In this document: piece after piece, positions 32,412 through 32,479 of the stretch
Numbering within the stretch: the stretch's first letter is position 1
Layout of the letters: each line of letters opens with the position of its first letter
Assembly: GCA_016183425.1 (NCBI GenBank)
Contig: JACPEP010000014.1
Span: forward strand, 102,148-134,626
Direction: 5' to 3'
Source: Chloroflexota bacterium
GTDB taxonomy: Bacteria; Chloroflexota; Dehalococcoidia; JACPEP01
Length of the DNA stretch: 32,479 bases
Translations under genes and position numbers: made by a program
Notes under the pieces: model-generated
What the model saw: the letters and a program-made list of their open reading frames with translations, nothing else
The model's database searches: none
What the model was told of the DNA's origin: nothing

Positions 32412-32479
32412 ATGCCGAGCGATGACAGGATGACCGTAGATGAACGAAGGAAGTACCTCAAACTAGTGGCACCGCGGTA
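32412..32479 (+). CDS. Transposase/integrase (DDE, rve-type) N-terminus, cut by the window edge
   Basis: Only the first 22 codons are present, starting at ATG 32412 after GAGGGGGAT. MTVDERRKYLKLVAPRY, within this start, resembles the N-terminal helix region of integrase-core transposases found in many Chloroflexota and other bacteria. The catalytic part is outside the window, so the family is a guess from this short piece and from the repeats upstream. Confidence 0.5.
   Translation, partial: MPSDDRMTVDERRKYLKLVAPR

Noticed and set aside
32463-32479. T-box-like GTGGCACCGCGG at the right edge
   Set aside because: It lies inside the transposase coding frame (LVAPRY) and has no specifier loop or terminator nearby; the match is chance.
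1-32479. CRISPR array
   Set aside because: No evenly spaced repeats with unique spacers and no cas genes were seen; the repeats found are isolated palindromes or one tandem pair.

Overview
The window looks like a bacterial chromosome segment of moderately high GC. A Chloroflexota (Dehalococcoidia- or Anaerolineae-like) origin is my best guess. It rests on the Pro/Thr-rich linker of the cell-wall peptidase, the hrcA-grpE-dnaK order with a CIRCE operator, the trpEGDCFB order and the GTAGGGGC palindromes. No rRNA or marker tree is available, so this stays an inference. Several promoters fit a TTGACA-N17-TAnnnT pattern, which implies an ordinary housekeeping sigma factor.

Left part (1-12.0 kb). 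Three plus-strand genes come first: an MFS transporter, an M23 peptidase and a LysE-type exporter. They run head-on into a long minus-strand heat-shock and translation cluster. Read in its own direction this is promoter, CIRCE, hrcA, grpE, dnaK, an ATC-hydrolase-like gene, a lipoprotein gene, dnaJ, a ferredoxin-YHS fusion gene, prmA and rsmE. The most unusual object in the window is here: the dnaK reading frame begins with a complete retropepsin-like aspartic protease domain of about 118 residues (DTGS motif), fused in frame to a full-length Hsp70 that has no ATG of its own.

Middle (12.0-20.3 kb). A ubiX-type flavin prenyltransferase gene and a small membrane-protein gene precede a type I restriction-modification operon in the order hsdR-hsdS-hsdM. 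A REP-associated tyrosine transposase (RAYT) gene is wedged between hsdR and hsdS with overlapping start and stop codons. Two near-identical GTAGGGGC palindromes lie inside the RAYT reading frame, and a third related palindrome separates hsdS from hsdM. A tRNA-Asp(GTC) gene with its own promoter closes the region.

Right part (20.3-32.5 kb). A minus-strand tryptophan operon runs trpE, a small membrane-protein gene, trpG, an insertion, trpD, trpC, trpF, trpB. The roughly 1.8 kb insertion between trpG and trpD carries a RelE/ParE-type toxin-antitoxin pair, a membrane-anchored protein, a DUF2283 protein and a hairpin-rich noncoding stretch. trpA is not present after trpB. trpE has a strong promoter followed at once by a terminator-like hairpin, which suggests attenuation. 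Beyond it lie an RHS/YD-repeat gene fragment, an FAD-dependent oxidoreductase gene, a membrane glycosyltransferase gene and, at the edge, the start of an insertion sequence with its transposase.
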